Under the pieces are notes generated by a model. It was not told the DNA's origin. It saw nothing but the letters and a program-made list of their open reading frames with translations, and did not search any database. The translations under genes and the position numbers were made by a program. From Mucor racemosus (taxonomy: Eukaryota; Mucoromycota; Mucoromycetes; Mucorales; Mucoraceae), in the NCBI GenBank assembly GCA_027405735.1, contig JAPEHQ010000004.1, positions 868,001 to 932,000 of the forward strand: DNA of 64,000 nucleotides, given 5' to 3'. Shown here one piece after another: positions 46,675 to 57,396 of this stretch. Each line of letters begins with the position of its first letter. Position 1 is the first letter of the stretch.

Positions 46675-47614
46675 ATGCCTGCTTGGACTATTGCCGTAAG
46701 TTTGTAACCGTTAATTCACCCTTAAATGGTCTTTAATAGCATATCATAGCTTCCTGAAACCCCTTCCGCTACCTATGTCATTGTCAAGAACATTTCTGCT
46801 CAATCATCAGAAAAAACAGTAAAGGAATTCTTTTTGTTCTGCGGTAAAATTAGTGAATTCGAATTGACCATGTAAGTACATATTTAGCTGGGAAAGCAGC
46901 ATTATCATTTAACCATAATGATAGGGATGATGATGAAATTCATCAAGTCGCTTTGATCCATTTCGAGCGTGAATCTGCTGCCAAGACAGCTACTCTTTTG
47001 AGCAATGGTAAGTTGATGAAATAAAAGTGTACATCTCAATTGGATATTAATCCTGTATTTTAGCCTTGATCGATGATTGTCATATTATCGCTACACCTTA
47101 TTTCGAATCCATCAGTAGCGCAACAACCACTGAGGAAAAGGAAGTAGCCGAGAGTGAAGCCAACGTTGCTGCTCAAGAATACAAGGCTAAATCTCGTATC
47201 GTTGCCGAGATGTTGGCCAATGGTTACATTCTTCAAGATCAAGTTGTTGCCAAGGGTCTCGAATATGATTCAAAGTACAGTCTTTCCAGTCGCTTAACAA
47301 GCTACTTTACTACTCTTACCTCAAACGTAAAGCAAATTGATGAAAAGTATAGAATTTGGGATAAGGCTGTTGAGATTGATAACAAGTTCAAGATCCAAGA
47401 AAAGGTACAAAATGCTGCTCAAACCGCACAAACTACTGCTACTGCTGCATTACAATCTCCCACTGGTCAAAAGGTTGAACGTATTGCTAGCCAAACATTT
47501 GCTCAAATTGCTGCCGTTCATTTTGAAGCCAAAAAAATTCAAAAGGAGAAGGGTGCCACTGTCGCTGAACCTGCTGCTACCACTACCACAAGTGAGCCAG
47601 TTGCTGTTGCTTAA
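46675..47614 (+). CDS. RRM-domain protein, Vip1 family
   Basis: Four exons (46675-46695, 46750-46871, 46925-47007, 47064-47614) give 258 residues. An N-terminal RNA recognition motif occupies about residues 12-75: TYVIVKNISAQSSEKTVKEF (RNP2 and helix 1), FFLFCGKISEFEL, then HQVALIHFERESAAKTATLL in the RNP1 position, where the usual aromatic residues are partly replaced. The remainder is helical and alanine-rich (EEKEVAESEANVAAQEYKAK, RIVAEMLANGYILQDQVVAK, YDSKYSLSSRLTSYFTTL). This architecture, with the ANGY.LQD and D.K..ls.r...y sequences, matches fungal Vip1-like proteins (S. pombe vip1). Molecular function is poorly known. The seven-codon first exon MPAWTIA is supported by the GTAAGT donor and by frame. 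Confidence 0.85.
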
Positions 47615-47944
47615 TTAAAACAACTTGCTCAAAAATCAAAAAGCTGTATTTTTTATACTATTATTAAATAAAGATCAAAATCTATACCATTCTTTTTATA
47701 CAATCCAAGTCTAAAGTAAGCTTTTAGTCATTTTTCATTTTTTGGGAAAAAACTAATGTTCGCAGTGGCATTGATGAATTAAAACTTGTTGAGACATTTC
47801 AATAGCAAGGTAAACCATTTAAAACTATTTTGCAGATTTTTAAATTTGCCTTTTTCAATTATCCAAACAAATACAGAGTGATCGGTGCGAGGATTCGCAT
47901 TTCGAATCAAATTTTGAATCAGTTTTTAGGTACACTTCTGTTAC

Positions 47945-49199
47945 CCAGAGCTACATTCTTCAAACAAATTGTTATGTTTTATAGAAACAAAACGTATAAT
48001 AAGTAGCTATAAATTACTTGAATTGCGCTACCTACTACTAAATTTATTTTACATTTCATCAAAGACTCATAAACAGATAAAATTCATTGCTTTTTCGTCA
48101 AAAACTAGATCCGATATTTCATTCCTGCTCAGTTTTTTTTTTCACTAAATAACATCAAGAAAAAAATATATGCCAATGTACCTGAGATGCTCACCTTCAA
48201 TCCAAAAACACGTATCCGGAAATATCCTATTTTTTACAGTTGGTATAACTTTTTCAGTGCTAATGTTTCAGATTTTTACGCGTATTTCACTGCTAAAGGA
48301 TTGAAAACTTTGAGGCTTCATATCTCCATAAAAAATTAAGCTATACTAACACTTTTTAATAATAAAACTTACTTGTTTTAACGTGCCCTATAATATATTT
48401 TAATATGAAAAAATTCTGAACACTTTTATTTTTTTTTCATTTTTTTGGACATTTCTATAGTAGGTTTCAAAATATTGGCTAAATTGAGCAACATTTTTTT
48501 GGCATTCATGTCATTAAGCTCGTTAAGCTCTCTCGGATTCAATTTAGATTTTTCCAAAATATTGATTTTTCATGGAGATATCTTAAAAAATGTGTACAAA
48601 AAGGTACCTCCATTTCTAGCTTCCATTTTTCCCTTATATACCCTCATCCCAAATTCTGAATCTGAAAAAAATTTGGACAGAAATCTCGTTTTCTCTGCGA
48701 AAAATGCAGCTAAAACATTTTACAATAGCTCGATCGATAGATAATGTTTTTGCACATCATTTTAAGTAGTTATATTTTAAATATGTTTATAAAAAGTGGT
48801 GTGTATCTTCAAAAAACCTCCAAAATTTCAATTGCATTTTACGCAAAATTTAATGTGAAATATTTGTCTGAATTTTATTTAAATGGATGCAGAACTTAAA
48901 ACTGTACAAAAACTATTTAGTATTCTAGGTCGACTTACTTTGCAGTTCATGAGCAATTCAACAATTTTGTTTTTTTCATCATTTTTCGTCCATTTTTTAA
49001 AATAAATTTTGGAACCCAGTTATCATAAGCTGTAAGCTGTAATATCGACTATTATTTTGATTATCTCAATGAAAAATCAATATTTTTGGCTGAAACAAAA
49101 AATACAGAGTAGCAATCAATTAGATCTATCTTGTGAATACAGAAATTAAGCCCTGGATAATGAATTTTAAGTTTTACAAAATAATAAACTAATATTTAC
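47945..49199 (-). repeat. dispersed repeat R1, copy 4
   Basis: Inverted R1 copy, contiguous in the ancestral arrangement with R2 (49867-50081 and 56154-56640) but separated from it by an LTR-2 insertion. It ends with CCAGGGCTTAATTTCTG in reverse complement (about 49160), as copy 2. A 99-codon plus-strand frame (48445-48744) carries the same GDILKNVYKKVPPFLASIFP peptide found on the corresponding strand of copies 1 and 2. Confidence 0.85.
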
Positions 49200-49861
49200 T
49201 GCAGTAAAATGTAGAATAAAAGCTTTGAAAAAAGATACAGTTTAAATCCTTCTTTATTCAAAAAATGGATAGTGTGCAATAGGTCTATATTTCTACTCTA
49301 TTTATATTAGTTGTGCTTTTGTTATATCTGGGAGTTGCACCGTAACTGTCAGTGATCTATCAGAATTAGGAATAACCGAATTACCAACTTAGGACTTCTG
49401 TCAAACCGTGATGTTTAACATGCGAATCAGACAATGCTGCATTCCATACATATATCATCATGCTACTTATTAAATGATTGAAGCATGATTCCATTGTCTT
49501 CATGCAATATCCATATGTTTATTCTTTTTGGTAAATCAATTAGTTTGTTTGTGATTTTAAAGTTTATATTGAGCTTCTTGATTTACATAATCAAGGCGGT
49601 CTTTTAATGCCCGTTTTTGGCATATTTGTTAATGATCCGCATAGAGCAATCCTTACTTTGATCTATGTGTTTCTTCAGCTTATTTTATGAATCAATTTGC
49701 TTTGTTTATGATTCGGTCTATTTTATTTATATGTTAAATTACTAATACTTTCTGTATTTACTGTTAAATTCATGTTATCTCTATTGAAATATTAGAGCAT
49801 GGTTTTATGTGAGATAACATTTAATTTCTTATGTGGGGAAATAGTATCCTAGTTCAGCACA
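49200..49861 (-). mobile_element. solo LTR, family 2 (longer, diverged copy)
   Basis: Begins TGCAGTAAAATG, ends TTCAGCACA, with direct repeat TTTAC at 49195-49199 and 49862-49866. The first 140 bp match the end of the LTR at 7151-7632 in reverse complement (CTTCTTTATT, GTGCAATA, CTATTTATATTA). The last 70 bp match its beginning (GAGCATGGTTT...GA(T/G)A(A/T)CATTTAATTT). It is 662 bp against 482 bp, so one copy has an internal insertion or the other a deletion. Its interior (49353-49450) also matches 1375-1475. Confidence 0.75.
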
Positions 49862-49866
49862 TTTAC

Positions 49867-50081
49867 AACTGCAGAAACAAAGAGAAAAATTCCATCCTTG
49901 TGAATATTGATCCAATTAATCTCCAATTATGCATGATGGTAGATTTACATATATCCTGCATAAAAATTTATATTTCTACTCTCACAGATTACTTTGAATT
50001 GAGGAAACCATCCGCAAAACATGATATTTCTGTTCAATAAAACCACGTGTTGTGTCGTATATTTTCATGTTTGATAAATAA
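49867..50081 (+). repeat. repeat R2, copy C, left part
   Basis: Matches the reverse complement of 7780-7880 (GAATTGAGAAAACCATCxGC, TATTTCTGT, CAATAAAAC) and runs to TTGATAAATAA, where the gypsy element is inserted. The copy resumes at 56154. Confidence 0.75.
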
Positions 50082-50326
50082 TGAAATGTCAAAACGGTCT
50101 TAAGAAATAATCTTGCCAAAATATTACACTTTTTATTAACAATACATCCAGAGGATGTATTTATATACTTTTCATTATAACTATTACACAGAATTACTAT
50201 CTAAGAACATTACACCAATTTACTAAGACGCATGTGAATCAACGTGTACACCTGTTGATTTACTATAATACCGAATATTGACTGCGACCTTGAATGTGCG
50301 ACCTAGGATATGATATTGACATAACA
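50082..50326 (-). repeat. 3' LTR of the gypsy element
   Basis: 245 bp, plus-strand ends TGAAATGTCAAAACG and TATTGACATAACA. Contains a 9-bp perfect inverted repeat with a 3-base loop (50141-50149 and 50153-50161: AATACATCC aga GGATGTATT) next to the TATA-like TATATAC. Confidence 0.97.
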
Positions 50327-50632
50327 CCATCCCACACCAACATAAGCATTATGTGATAAAAGATAGTGATAGTTGTTGTAGTTTGTTGTAATTGTAATTT
50401 GTGTATAAGTTGGTTGACATAACGTGAAAAAAAGAAAAAATAAAAAAAAATAAAAACGGCAATATTGTTGATATATGATAATGTACTTCTTGTTGATTGA
50501 TCTTCGTTGTACAATAATATAAACTTCAAATTTAGATATTCAGGGGCAACCATTAAAAACCTCACATTCCAAAAACCCAGTGGGATCAAAAAGGAAATGT
50601 TAAAAGGAAAAGGTATAGCCTTCATCTAACAT

Positions 50633-53600
50633 TTAAATCGTATCTTCTGCTAATAATCTTTCACGCTTCTTCTTGGACTTCTCCTCGCGTGTAGCAATCT
50701 TTCTTGTATTAATTGATTTAGGAGCTTGCTTTCCCTTACCATTAGATTGCGTATTAGCATCTACTCTCGCCCAATAATGTTTAATAACATCAGGAGAATC
50801 AAATGATGCTGGTGGTTCCCAAGAATCATGATCTTCTGTGAAATTCTTCCATCTTACTAAATATTCGTAATTGGGTGGAGTACCTCTATGCTTTATAATA
50901 GCTTGTACTTCATACACATCTGAGTTATCTTCCTTTGCATCATTCGTGCTGATCAACTTGATCTGTTGTGTAGGTACATCTCTAGCTAAGAATGTATCAG
51001 TTTTATCAGTAAGAATATAGCTTCCATTTTTAGTTATTCCATGTATATAAAATGGGCCTTCATAGTTAGGATCAGTTTTCCTATTCTTATTTTCTATATT
51101 CTTGATCATTACAGTAGATCCAATTGGATAAGGTTTCTCCAAAATTCTATGTCTCTTTCTAAAGTAACTACTATCCTTATCCTGTGTCTTTAGTATTTGG
51201 TCTCTAATTGCTGGAACAATAATTCTATCAATTAAATCGAGCTTCTTTTTAAATGCTTCCACATCGATTTCTCTTTCATGAAGTGTAGGTTTATCTCCTC
51301 GATAATCCTTAAATTCATTAGGTGCTCTATGAAACATTACCATGAATGGCATCATCCCATGCAGTCTAGATCTATGTACATTTAAACTTAATGCTGTTCC
51401 ATTAAGGTACAAATCCCAATCTTTGCTACGACCTTCCAACATCTTTATAATTATTGTTTTTGCAGACTTTACTGCAGCTTCACAGCAACTATTACCTTGG
51501 GGCGTAAATGGTAAACTTGCTCTATTCTCAACCTCAGCATGTTTAAGTATCTTTTCAAGTAATTTATTATGGAATTCTGCACCTCGATCATGACCAACGA
51601 TACGTGGGTAGCCGAACAATGAAAAGATAGATACCAATTCCTTTGCAACAGTAGTAGCTGATTTATCTGGAATTGCACGTAAGATAATAAATCTCGAGAA
51701 TAGATCTAGCACTACTAATATAAAATTATTTCCCCTTGGTGTAGTGCAATCAAATCCACCTAGATCAAATACAACATGATCCATTATCCCTTCAGGAGCT
51801 TCTTGCTTTGGTGGATGGTAGACATGCTTAGCTAAATTGAACTGTCTGCATTTATGGCAATTTGATATATATTTCGTAATATCTTCCCTTAAGCCTTTCC
51901 AATGCATATTCAAATCTTGGTGTATAACTTGCTCCATTGCATGAATACCGAAATGCCCAAGTAAATGTGTTTTTTCTAATATATTTTGTTTTTCTTCATC
52001 ACTTGCAGGCGTTTCATAAACATCTAAATGACTAACGCAGAATAATAACTCTTCGTTCTTATTCTTCAATTTGTTTACATACGCTGTCAATTTAGCGTTG
52101 TTAAAAAGATCAGAGGTTTCCCTCGGAATGATTACTTTTGGTGATCCGGAGATAACGGAAGTATCGCATGCAATAAGGTTATCATGTGCTTCCTTAAGTT
52201 TATCTTTCCCCTTATTCACAACATGTAATTTCCTCTTTTTCTTTTCTTCTACTACATTGTCTACTACATGTTTTCTCTTTCCTTTAACCTTTGTATCAAT
52301 ATCTTGTTTAACTAAATTCTTTTCATTAACATGATTTTTAATTAAACGCTTATCACCACTCTCCACCAGCGTATTGTATGGCCAGAAAAGACGCGATAAG
52401 GTATCAGCCAAGATATTGTTAATACCACTACAAAAGGTAATATCAAAATCCATTTCAAAAATTGTATCATAATAGTTCTCAACCATTCGATCCAATTTAG
52501 GTTGCGAATGTAGAAATAAAATACCACGATTATCCACAAAGAGATGGAATCGTCTTCCATACAACCATTGATGAAACTTTTTAAATGCATAGACAACTGC
52601 AGCTAATTCTCGTTTGGAACTTCCCCATCTTTGCTCTGATGGACTCAAACTGCGTGCAATAAAACCAAGATATTTTATTTTATTACCAATAACTTGATAC
52701 ATTGCAGCGCCAATTGCATAGGCAGAACTATCTGTAACAACACAGATTGGATAATGTAAGTTAGGCACACTCAACACTGCTGAGCTGACTAATAATTCTT
52801 GCAATTGCTTCATTAATTTAGTATGTTCTGGTGTCCATACTTTAGTAATATCAGGTGCATTTCTCAATTTATCTAGTGGTGCTGTCAACATCGACAAGCG
52901 TGGCAAATTAGAACGAAAAAAGTTAATCAATCCTAAACGTGAACTCAATTCACGGCTACTTTTAACGGTAGGTTCCCAATCCAAAACATTTGAAACCTTT
53001 CGAGGATCTAATGCTAAACCCTCACTAGATAAGCAGAAACCCAATATATAAATGCTCTTTTGCGCAATATGCAATTTTTCAGTATTTATACGTAAGTTTG
53101 CTTTAGTCAAGCGATCGATAACGATTTTAACTAGTTCTGTATGCTTTTTCAGGTCGTTTTCAGTATGTATAGTGACATCATCTATAAAGTGAGTGGTAGT
53201 ATCACTGATATCAGCAAACAAATTAGAAAGTATTTTTTGTGCGTGCGATGAGACCATAGTCAATCCGTACGGGCAGTGAGAGAAGGACCACGTCAATCCC
53301 TCCATATCAGTGAACGTCAAATACGATCTTGACAATCTGGATATTTTAAATGCATGGAAACATTGCGATAAGTCAATGACAGTATAGAGCGAATGCTTCG
53401 ACATCTTACGATGCAAATCACTTATCAAGGGCAATGGGAAACGTTCAAGTTTCTCAGGATCTAATGCATTATTTATCAAACGACAATCAATTACCACACG
53501 GTGCTCTTTTCCAGTGTATTCACCATCACTATTTTTCTTTCGTACAGTAAAAATTGGAGAATTATGAGGTGTATTAGGTTTTGCTCTTTTAATCACACCA

Positions 53601-55843
53601 TTTTCTCGCCATTTTTCAACTTGTTTTTGAATAACAGGTCGCAATGCTTCAGCAATTGGAAATTGTCTACGACATGTATTCGCAAGTGGAGTATCTTTCT
53701 TTATGGGCAATGTAATTTCACTACCAGGAATATTACAATATGCTTTAGGACTAATACTAGTATTTGCATCAATAAATGGTTGTAATTCGTTCATCATAAT
53801 TTTACGTTCTTCTTCAGATCCATAAGGATCTTCATTTGGTTTATAAGGATTGGGTTCAATCTTTGGTATTTCATAACCAACACGATCTGACCAATCTGCT
53901 GCAATATTACCTAACGTAATACCAACTTTATACAATAAATCCATTCCAAATACACAATGGACATCGTCAAATAAATCAAAAACTTCAAATTTTGAATGAA
54001 CAATTTTAGAACCATAATTAATTATAAGCTCTTCTTCAGTTTGACCCTTACGATCTACTACACTGTTATTTTGTGCCAATTTAATAATACCATTTTTATT
54101 ACAAATATTTAAATTTAGAAAAGAAACTAATTGTGGTGAAATTGCACTAAACGTGCAACCAGTATCCAACAAAAACCAAGTGTTGACCTTGATGCCAGCG
54201 CTTGTTTCTAAAATAACAGGTAAATAAAGAAGACCATTAGTATTCATATTATTATTAGGCATCTTCCTAAAATAATCACTATCAAATTGCTTACATTCAC
54301 TATCGGTATCCATTTGAGATACTTCTTTTCCCTTTTTCTTTGGGGCAGCAATAGTGGCCACAGCAAAATGTTGGTCACTTTCATCATCAGATGAATCATC
54401 AGTGTCTTCAGTAACACGAGAAGGAGTAGGCACGATAGACTTCTTCTTTTTCCCATGAACAGTGTTCTTGGTATTCTTCTTGCACACTGCTTTGTGCGCA
54501 TACGTGAAGGGAGTAAATCCACAATCAAAGCATTTTGGTGTATCACCACCATTATTTGCTTTTTGTTTGGTATGGAATTTACCAGCTCTTCTTACTGGCT
54601 TTTTTGCAAAACCATTGTATTGTTTACCAATACGATTACCAGCATTATGATTACCATTGTAACCACCACGAGAAGATGAACCATAATGGCCACCTTGTTG
54701 CTTCAACTGCCTAATTATTCTCTGGGTCAGTTCTTCTTCTTTTCTGTGCTTTTCCTCTCGGTAATAACTATCACGACGCAACAAATCGTAAACACTTCGA
54801 AGCTGAGAGATTGCATAATCCAAAGTATCCTTCTCTTTATCTCTCGATTGAGAAATATTCAATGATACAGGACTATACAAATCCACATCAAGACCCTTCA
54901 ACAAATAATCAGTCAAACTAGTGTTCTCAGTAACACCAGCCAAGTCTTTCAACGTTGTAAACTTGTCGATATAGACTTCTAAGCTTTCACATTTCTCCAA
55001 TTTCAAATTTTTCAATTTGTTGAGAGCAGCTTTCTTTTCCTCAGCCTCAGAAGGACTATACTTAGCCTTCAACTTGGACTTAAATTGACCCCAAGAAATA
55101 CTAGGGTATCTCTCGATTACTTCACGAGTCCAAGAAGCCATCCCAGTCGACATTTTGGGCTTTATGATTCTTTTCCAGTTTGCTTCAACTGAAATTGAAC
55201 GAGATTCCAATACATCTTCGAACTGAGTCAAACATGCGTCCATACTTTGAAAAATGAATTTCTTGGTATTAAACTTATGTCCTTTCCATTGTAAAAATGG
55301 AGTGTCAGAAGGAACTAACGATGATTCACCCGTGGCAGTACCCATCATGGTACTTTCATCAAATAAAAGATCATAATTCTCTTTTACCAGTTTTAACTGA
55401 CGTTTCAAGGCACTTGCCTTTGAGGCTAGAGTACCATTATCAATATGCTTAATTGATAATGCAGTTGCATTATACAACTGAACTCGCAGTTGTTTGATTT
55501 CATTCAACAACTTCACTTGATGTTCCTTTCCTAGGAAAGTAACTTCTTGAACACCATGGTCAAGATCAAGTTCACTATCACTCATGATAGTATCATCATC
55601 CATAGAAAGAGCGTCATCGCTCAATTCCTTGGTAATACGAGCGTCTTCGCTACAAGTATTATAGTTATCATGCAGAGCATCATTGCTCAATGCATCATTT
55701 ACATCTTGTCCCGAAGACAAAGATGAACCAAGATCAAAATCCATATCCAAAGATACAGATTGAGAAGTAGTACCAGTAGCAGGCTGACGAGCCTTGGTAG
55801 CAGAGGTACCAGTAGCTTGTTTAATAGTAGTGTTGTTGCTCAT
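50633..55843 (-). CDS. Gag-Pol polyprotein of a chromodomain Ty3/gypsy element
   Basis: One uninterrupted 1736-codon ORF with Gag and Pol fused and no frameshift. From the N terminus: an acidic Gag region; a retrotransposon capsid domain (about residues 200-330, PSISWGQFKSKLKAKYSPSE); a zinc-knuckle-like CFDCGFTPFTYAHKAVC (about 441) with CX2CX8HX3C spacing instead of CX2CX4HX4C; aspartic protease with LLDTGCTFSAIS (about 559); reverse transcriptase with VIDLSQCFHAFKI and an FIDD catalytic box (about 889); RNase H with CVVTDSSAYAIGAAMYQ and SKRELAAVVYAF; integrase with an HHCC zinc site (HLLGHFGIHAMEQVI...CHKCRQF, about 1296) and D-D-E residues in VFDLGGFD, GHDRGAEF and NSCCEAAVKS; and a C-terminal chromodomain (VRWKNFTEDHDSWEPPASF, about 1655). 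All catalytic residues are present, so the protein is probably functional. Confidence 0.96.
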   Translation of the reverse strand: MSNNTTIKQATGTSATKARQPATGTTSQSVSLDMDFDLGSSLSSGQDVNDALSNDALHDNYNTCSEDARITKELSDDALSMDDDTIMSDSELDLDHGVQEVTFLGKEHQVKLLNEIKQLRVQLYNATALSIKHIDNGTLASKASALKRQLKLVKENYDLLFDESTMMGTATGESSLVPSDTPFLQWKGHKFNTKKFIFQSMDACLTQFEDVLESRSISVEANWKRIIKPKMSTGMASWTREVIERYPSISWGQFKSKLKAKYSPSEAEEKKAALNKLKNLKLEKCESLEVYIDKFTTLKDLAGVTENTSLTDYLLKGLDVDLYSPVSLNISQSRDKEKDTLDYAISQLRSVYDLLRRDSYYREEKHRKEEELTQRIIRQLKQQGGHYGSSSRGGYNGNHNAGNRIGKQYNGFAKKPVRRAGKFHTKQKANNGGDTPKCFDCGFTPFTYAHKAVCKKNTKNTVHGKKKKSIVPTPSRVTEDTDDSSDDESDQHFAVATIAAPKKKGKEVSQMDTDSECKQFDSDYFRKMPNNNMNTNGLLYLPVILETSAGIKVNTWFLLDTGCTFSAISPQLVSFLNLNICNKNGIIKLAQNNSVVDRKGQTEEELIINYGSKIVHSKFEVFDLFDDVHCVFGMDLLYKVGITLGNIAADWSDRVGYEIPKIEPNPYKPNEDPYGSEEERKIMMNELQPFIDANTSISPKAYCNIPGSEITLPIKKDTPLANTCRRQFPIAEALRPVIQKQVEKWRENGVIKRAKPNTPHNSPIFTVRKKNSDGEYTGKEHRVVIDCRLINNALDPEKLERFPLPLISDLHRKMSKHSLYTVIDLSQCFHAFKISRLSRSYLTFTDMEGLTWSFSHCPYGLTMVSSHAQKILSNLFADISDTTTHFIDDVTIHTENDLKKHTELVKIVIDRLTKANLRINTEKLHIAQKSIYILGFCLSSEGLALDPRKVSNVLDWEPTVKSSRELSSRLGLINFFRSNLPRLSMLTAPLDKLRNAPDITKVWTPEHTKLMKQLQELLVSSAVLSVPNLHYPICVVTDSSAYAIGAAMYQVIGNKIKYLGFIARSLSPSEQRWGSSKRELAAVVYAFKKFHQWLYGRRFHLFVDNRGILFLHSQPKLDRMVENYYDTIFEMDFDITFCSGINNILADTLSRLFWPYNTLVESGDKRLIKNHVNEKNLVKQDIDTKVKGKRKHVVDNVVEEKKKRKLHVVNKGKDKLKEAHDNLIACDTSVISGSPKVIIPRETSDLFNNAKLTAYVNKLKNKNEELLFCVSHLDVYETPASDEEKQNILEKTHLLGHFGIHAMEQVIHQDLNMHWKGLREDITKYISNCHKCRQFNLAKHVYHPPKQEAPEGIMDHVVFDLGGFDCTTPRGNNFILVVLDLFSRFIILRAIPDKSATTVAKELVSIFSLFGYPRIVGHDRGAEFHNKLLEKILKHAEVENRASLPFTPQGNSCCEAAVKSAKTIIIKMLEGRSKDWDLYLNGTALSLNVHRSRLHGMMPFMVMFHRAPNEFKDYRGDKPTLHEREIDVEAFKKKLDLIDRIIVPAIRDQILKTQDKDSSYFRKRHRILEKPYPIGSTVMIKNIENKNRKTDPNYEGPFYIHGITKNGSYILTDKTDTFLARDVPTQQIKLISTNDAKEDNSDVYEVQAIIKHRGTPPNYEYLVRWKNFTEDHDSWEPPASFDSPDVIKHYWARVDANTQSNGKGKQAPKSINTRKIATREEKSKKKRERLLAEDTI

Positions 55844-55908
55844 TTTAAAAAGTAAAATAGTATGAGTTGTTTAGAGTATAATAGAAGTTTTTAGGTAGAT
55901 TAAAAAAA

Positions 55909-56153
55909 TGAAATGTCAAAACGGTCTTAAGAAATAATCTTGCCAAAATATTACACTTTTTATTAACAATACATCCAGAGGATGTATTTATATACTTTTC
56001 ATTATAACTATTACACAGAATTACTATCTAAGAACATTACACCAATTTACTAAGACGCATGTGAATCAACGTGTACACCTGTTGATTTACTATAATACCG
56101 AATATTGACTGCGACCTTGAATGTGCGACCTAGGATATGATATTGACATAACA
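55909..56153 (-). repeat. 5' LTR of the gypsy element
   Basis: 245 bp, identical to 50082-50326. It carries the promoter for the minus-strand element: TATAAATACATCC followed by the hairpin and TTAATAAAAAG. Leader between LTR and Gag start (55844-55908) is AT-rich. Confidence 0.97.
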
Positions 56154-56640
56154 AATAATACTTAAAAAAGAATATAATTAAAAGAGAATGAGTAATAAAT
56201 TATTTCTTCAACTGTATAATAAAAACCAGATATCGTTTATTTAGATATAAAAGTATGGCCTTTTATATTGATTTGACTGAGATCATGAGATGTAATTTAA
56301 TAAGACACTATGGAACCATTAGATCTTTTTGATAGTAATCTATAGATGGAAGTAGATCAATCATACTTTAACTGTGCTTGCAGAGCTTATGGGTTGCCTT
56401 GTTTCAATGTTGCGCTAAATATGCTTGGATATTGATTTGATAGCTACTTGATTGGTTAACCGCTGGGATGAAATAATATGTTATTATAATTGAGGTCTAA
56501 GCGTTCTTGGTAATTGCTGAATAAATGTAGTACTCTAGGAGTTTTCTATATCCGATATCCAGACTTTGCACTTCAATACAGGTCGTAGTCAATAGATGAT
56601 AAGATGTATTGATACATGAAGTAATCTTATAACTAATATG
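56154..56640 (+). repeat. repeat R2, copy C, right part
   Basis: Continuation of R2 after the gypsy insertion. Aligns with 5533-5995 (TACTTAAAAAAGAATA, TCTTCAACTGTATAATAAAA, GATATCGTTTATTTAGAT, TATCCGATATC) and ends near GATGTATTGATAC. Confidence 0.8.
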
Positions 56641-57396
56641 TGGATCCTAGCAAATTATAATTATTAACCTGAATCATAGATACACACCATTTGCAATATA
56701 GCTTAATTTCATTCATGATAAAATGAGAATCTAAAGATATCGGGTAGATTATGGAAATAACATGTTTCTATTTGTTCTCATTGATTTAGAATATATATTA
56801 GAAATTGCGTACAAATAGAAGAAGGACATCTTCCTGTCAAAGAAAAGTCATTTAAGTTCTACTTGATGATAATAAAATCTTAACGTTATCTAGTCAAATT
56901 CCTATTGCTTTTTTATAATTTTTTCCCGTAAATATATCTTCTACCTAGTCCACACATTAACCTAAAACCAACTGTTACATTTTAATGCCAAATTGGAGAT
57001 TTTTGGTTTTGTATTCACAAGATAGATCCAGCCGAAAGCTGTTCTGTCGTTTTTTTCTGTGTAGTATACAATGAATAACTAGAAAATAAAGTTAACACTA
57101 GATATATTTATTGAATAGTATATTGTAGGTAAAAAATATAATGATCCGTATCGAAAGATATCAGGAGGATTTAATAAGGTATTTATATGTTTTGGAAGCG
57201 CGGATATAGAGTCTACAATACAGAATGTATGAATGAATGATTTAATATTCTTGAAGAACTAGTTGGTTATAATATGATGGTATAATAGATGATCAGAACA
57301 AGTTTAGTAGCATACGACCAAGTTACGTATATAGAATATTCATGCTTGATTGACTTATACAGCTTTAGACGGTGAATATTTATACAAATGGAATAC
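56641..57396. other. gap with a diverged LTR-like fragment
   Basis: No gene. The phrase GTATTTATATGTTTTGGAAG then CGCGGATATAGAG (57178-57212) matches in reverse complement 63089-63122, suggesting fragments of a third LTR or other repeat family at about 57050-57280 and 62980-63130. Confidence 0.4.

Larger units (their letters stand above)
50082..56153 (-). mobile_element. complete Ty3/gypsy chromovirus LTR retrotransposon
   Basis: 6072-bp element on the minus strand, inserted in R2 copy C. LTRs at 50082-50326 and 55909-56153 are each 245 bp and identical by eye; the target duplication AATAA is at 50077-50081 and 56154-56158. Removing the element restores TTGATAAATAATACTTAAA as in arm A. A purine-rich GTTGGTGTGGGATGG (minus strand, 50327-50341) adjoins the 3' LTR as polypurine tract. 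Just inside the 5' LTR the minus strand reads TTTTTTTAATCTACC, not a TGG-type tRNA complement, so priming may be unconventional, for example self-priming as in Tf1. Identical LTRs, intact ORF and an identical solo LTR at 6880-7124 indicate recent activity. Confidence 0.97.

Noticed and set aside
50263..50625. 120-codon reverse-strand ORF downstream of Gag-Pol
   Set aside because: It overlaps the 3' LTR and the polypurine tract, is rich in Phe/Ile/Thr from AT-rich sequence and has no domain; there is no sign of an envelope-like or accessory protein.
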